Below the pieces are notes generated by a model. It was not told the origin of the DNA. It worked only from the letters and a program-made list of their open reading frames with translations, and made no database searches. Of a stretch of DNA of 27,168 bases, positions 24,582-27,168 are shown piece by piece (position 1 is the first letter of the stretch; the number at the start of each line of letters is the position of its first letter). Position numbers and translations under genes: made by a program. This DNA comes from HGM20899 sp964615195 (lineage in GTDB: Bacteria > Pseudomonadota > Gammaproteobacteria > Enterobacterales > Succinivibrionaceae). The stretch spans positions 1 through 27,168 of the forward strand of contig CAZTNG010000019.1 of assembly GCA_964615195.1 (NCBI GenBank). The letters are read 5' to 3'.

Positions 24582-27168
24582 TTAGTTGTCTATATTTGAT
24601 TTATACAGTACGTATCTATTTCTACCTTTTTCTTTCGCTTCGTACAGTGCTTCATCTGCACATTTAAGTAGATGCTTATAATTTCTGCCAACACCATCCG
24701 TACAAGATATACCACAGCTACATGTAACAACACTAGAACATCCATCATTTTCATAGACAGTATGCAGCTTTTCTAACAACCAATCCATTTTTCCAATTAG
24801 CGTTTCCATTGGTATATTTTTAACGAAGACACAGAATTCATCCCCACCAAAACGTGAAATAACATCATAATTAGAGAATATCACACGCAATTTATCAGCA
24901 GCATCACAAATTGCTCTATCACCCATTAGATGCCCCAAAGAATCATTTAATTTTTTAAAATGATCCAAATCAATAAATATTAATGCATGATTTTGTGTAG
25001 ATAACTTAGTAAGAGTATCATTTACAATTGTTTCAAAAGCTTCCTTGTTATAAAGACTTGTCAACGGATCTCTCTTTGCCTGTTCTATCAATCTTTCTCT
25101 TTCTGATACTTGACTATCGACATTGCGTATTAAACCAATAACTGACACAATTAATCCATTTTTATCTAAAATTGGATATTGATACAATTCACACCAAATA
25201 TATCTATTTTCAAGCTTAGACTCAAATTTAATAATCGTAGACACTGGTTCATTTTTCTCAAACATTTCCGCTGTAGATATACGAATTTTCTCAAGATTGT
25301 CTTCATCAGTGTGCCACATTTTTGCATAATCATCTTTTTCTTCTGGGAATTGACTAGGCAATGTCCATCCCATTTTAGAAAGAAAACTGTTAGATGTTAC
25401 AACTGAGTGATCTATCATATTAACTTCATAGAAAATTTCATCTACACGATCAAGAATTAAATCTGTTCTATTCTTTTCTATGCGAAGTTTTTCAATTAAA
25501 TTATTTTGCTTTGTTAAATCTAAAATTACACAGTAAAGCTCAATAAATCCATCTGTTTTGCGACCTACAGTACAATTAAATAAAGCAGGAACATAAGACC
25601 CATCAACCTTACGAACACGAAGCTCAAGTGACAACTCATGAGCTACAGTTTCCGTAGCATTTTGAATTGTGTGTAAATCATCTGGATGCACATACGCTAA
25701 ATATGAACCACGACCTTTATCTTCAAAATCCTTTCTAGAACATCCTATCATATTTAAGAAGCCATCATTAGCAAATGTTATGCATAGACCTTCATTAGGT
25801 CTTAATACCACTACACCACCTTTAATATTATTTGTAATATAGCGTAAACGTAATTCATTTTCTGCAATTGCTTCTTGTGCTTTTTTACGAGTTTTAATTG
25901 CATATCCCATAGCAATTATGGATATAAATAATAAAGCCAAAGTTATAGCTATAGCGTTGCGATATTGGTACAGAAAATCACATACAGAATATTTATATCT
26001 ATTCTTTACTGTATATGTGCTTATAAATTTATCAACTTCAGTTGAAGTAATTTGATTTATAGCCTTATCTAAAATTGAAACAAGTAAAAGTTGCTCCTCA
26101 GTATCTGATAACAAAACCTTAAAACCAACATTTGATTCCACAGCTTCATTTGGATATATGCGAAGATCATCATTATGTGGTGCTGCAATAATGGTTTCCA
26201 CTGAATACCAATCCTCAAGCATATAATCAAGTTTATCATCATGAATTTTACTTAAACATTCATCTATTGATGGACAATGAGTAAATACAAATTTAGGATA
26301 CAGTTGTAGCCACAAACCTAGTTGCTCTTCGGTTGAATTCAAATACCCAACTCTAGCCATATTATTTTTATTAAATTCAACTCCCTTAGGCCCTATAAAG
26401 TATTTAAAAATAGTCAAATAGGTATTAGAAAATTTATTGCTGTGTAATTTCTTGAACCTTCTATTTTCAACGCCAGCAATAATATCAATACCTTTTTCAT
26501 TTACAAAATTATTAATATTATCTGTTGCAGGCATTGGTTCAAAAGAAAACTTCAAACCAGTAATTTCTGAAACACGCTCTAAATAAGCACGTCTAACTCC
26601 ACTAATTTCTCCTGTTTCAGGATTTATATAAGAAAATGGAGGATAATTCGAAGCACTAGCAACCTTAAGTGTACGAAAATTCTCAATAAATTTAAGTTCT
26701 TTCTTTGTAAAAGGAATATTTGTAAATGAACTAAAATATTCTTTATTTAAATTATTTTGAAAATCTGGATGTTCAGAACTTACTTGATCAATTGCATAGC
26801 TTAATTCTTCTCTTAAATAACGAGCCTTAGGACTAAACATGTAATAGAACGGAGATGCACCAAATCTTGCTAAAAGCTTCATTGCAGGTGTTTTTACCAT
26901 CATATTAACAACAACTGCTTCAACATCGCCTGCATTGAGAGCTGATATTAATGCTTGAGTATCTTTATAGTAAACTAAATCAACCTCAAAATTGTGTCTT
27001 TTTTCATAAGCCTTAAAATCTTCAAAAAATATAACTGATGGGACAATACCAACCTTCAATTTATTAAACGATAAAAAATCTTCATAAACTAAATCATCAT
27101 TAGTGTTTAAAGTCAATAAAGTCCCGTATTCAGTACCAATAGGAAACGAATCAAACGTAAAAATCTTT
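24582..27168 (-). CDS. Membrane sensor diguanylate cyclase, N-terminus outside the window
   Basis: Partial: the frame stays open to the window edge (861 residues visible), so any start inside the window, such as the TTG at 27116, is probably not the real one. Visible order: the end of one periplasmic solute-binding (SBP_bac_3-like) domain (about 1-140), a second complete one (about 160-388) with NYPPFSYINPETGE, a membrane helix (about 404-424), two PAS domains (about 437-560 and 575-695), and a GGDEF domain with DPLTSLYNKE and RFGGDEF (GGDEF at 774-778). It should make cyclic di-GMP in response to small ligands. The allosteric RxxD inhibition site is absent: the equivalent residues read SNYD. 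It is convergent with dapE. Confidence 0.92.
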   Translation of the reverse strand, partial: KIFTFDSFPIGTEYGTLLTLNTNDDLVYEDFLSFNKLKVGIVPSVIFFEDFKAYEKRHNFEVDLVYYKDTQALISALNAGDVEAVVVNMMVKTPAMKLLARFGASPFYYMFSPKARYLREELSYAIDQVSSEHPDFQNNLNKEYFSSFTNIPFTKKELKFIENFRTLKVASASNYPPFSYINPETGEISGVRRAYLERVSEITGLKFSFEPMPATDNINNFVNEKGIDIIAGVENRRFKKLHSNKFSNTYLTIFKYFIGPKGVEFNKNNMARVGYLNSTEEQLGLWLQLYPKFVFTHCPSIDECLSKIHDDKLDYMLEDWYSVETIIAAPHNDDLRIYPNEAVESNVGFKVLLSDTEEQLLLVSILDKAINQITSTEVDKFISTYTVKNRYKYSVCDFLYQYRNAIAITLALLFISIIAMGYAIKTRKKAQEAIAENELRLRYITNNIKGGVVVLRPNEGLCITFANDGFLNMIGCSRKDFEDKGRGSYLAYVHPDDLHTIQNATETVAHELSLELRVRKVDGSYVPALFNCTVGRKTDGFIELYCVILDLTKQNNLIEKLRIEKNRTDLILDRVDEIFYEVNMIDHSVVTSNSFLSKMGWTLPSQFPEEKDDYAKMWHTDEDNLEKIRISTAEMFEKNEPVSTIIKFESKLENRYIWCELYQYPILDKNGLIVSVIGLIRNVDSQVSERERLIEQAKRDPLTSLYNKEAFETIVNDTLTKLSTQNHALIFIDLDHFKKLNDSLGHLMGDRAICDAADKLRVIFSNYDVISRFGGDEFCVFVKNIPMETLIGKMDWLLEKLHTVYENDGCSSVVTCSCGISCTDGVGRNYKHLLKCADEALYEAKEKGRNRYVLYKSNIDN

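Overview
The window is AT-rich chromosomal DNA of a gammaproteobacterium. The main evidence is gene order: pepN - DUF2835 - pyrD - zapC and proQ - prc are typical gammaproteobacterial neighbourhoods, and DUF2835, ZapC, ProQ and the YciN-like DUF2498 protein are essentially confined to that class. The low GC content and a large solute-binding/PAS/GGDEF sensor would suit a host-associated lineage such as the Succinivibrionaceae, but that family assignment is inference. Most genes lie on the minus strand.

Left end (1-620): the tail of an unidentified structured transcript with a rho-independent terminator, then two nearly identical tRNA-Pro(UGG) genes behind a strong sigma70 promoter. Next to the tRNAs (633-5475, minus) is a two-gene McrBC-like system. 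One gene encodes a 968-residue coiled-coil McrB-type GTPase/AAA+ motor with the NxxD signature. The other encodes a 636-residue DUF2357/McrC-type protein with a PD-(D/E)xK nuclease site. A nested palindrome overlaps the predicted -35 element of this operon. Divergent from it is an orphan 201-residue gene with a perfect CRP consensus site placed as in a class II promoter.

From 6.8 to 8.8 kb there is no convincing gene. This very AT-rich stretch holds several inverted repeats and two micro-ORFs that resemble each other.

Core block 1 (8.8-13.4 kb, minus): pepN, a DUF2835 gene and pyrD are tightly spaced; zapC follows pyrD, separated by a terminator hairpin whose 3' arm carries the weak zapC ribosome-binding site. 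A pyridoxamine-kinase-like gene of Firmicutes-like appearance is divergent from pepN.

Core block 2 (14.8-18.7 kb, minus): a compact MoxR ATPase - DUF58 - transglutaminase (TgpA-type) operon with near-zero or overlapping junctions. Then come prc (periplasmic tail-specific protease) and proQ (RNA chaperone), each with its own terminator.

Right end: an unrecognised 222-residue gene, a yciN-like DUF2498 gene and dapE (lysine/peptidoglycan precursor synthesis) on the plus strand. Convergent to these is a membrane diguanylate cyclase sensor whose N-terminus runs off the window.
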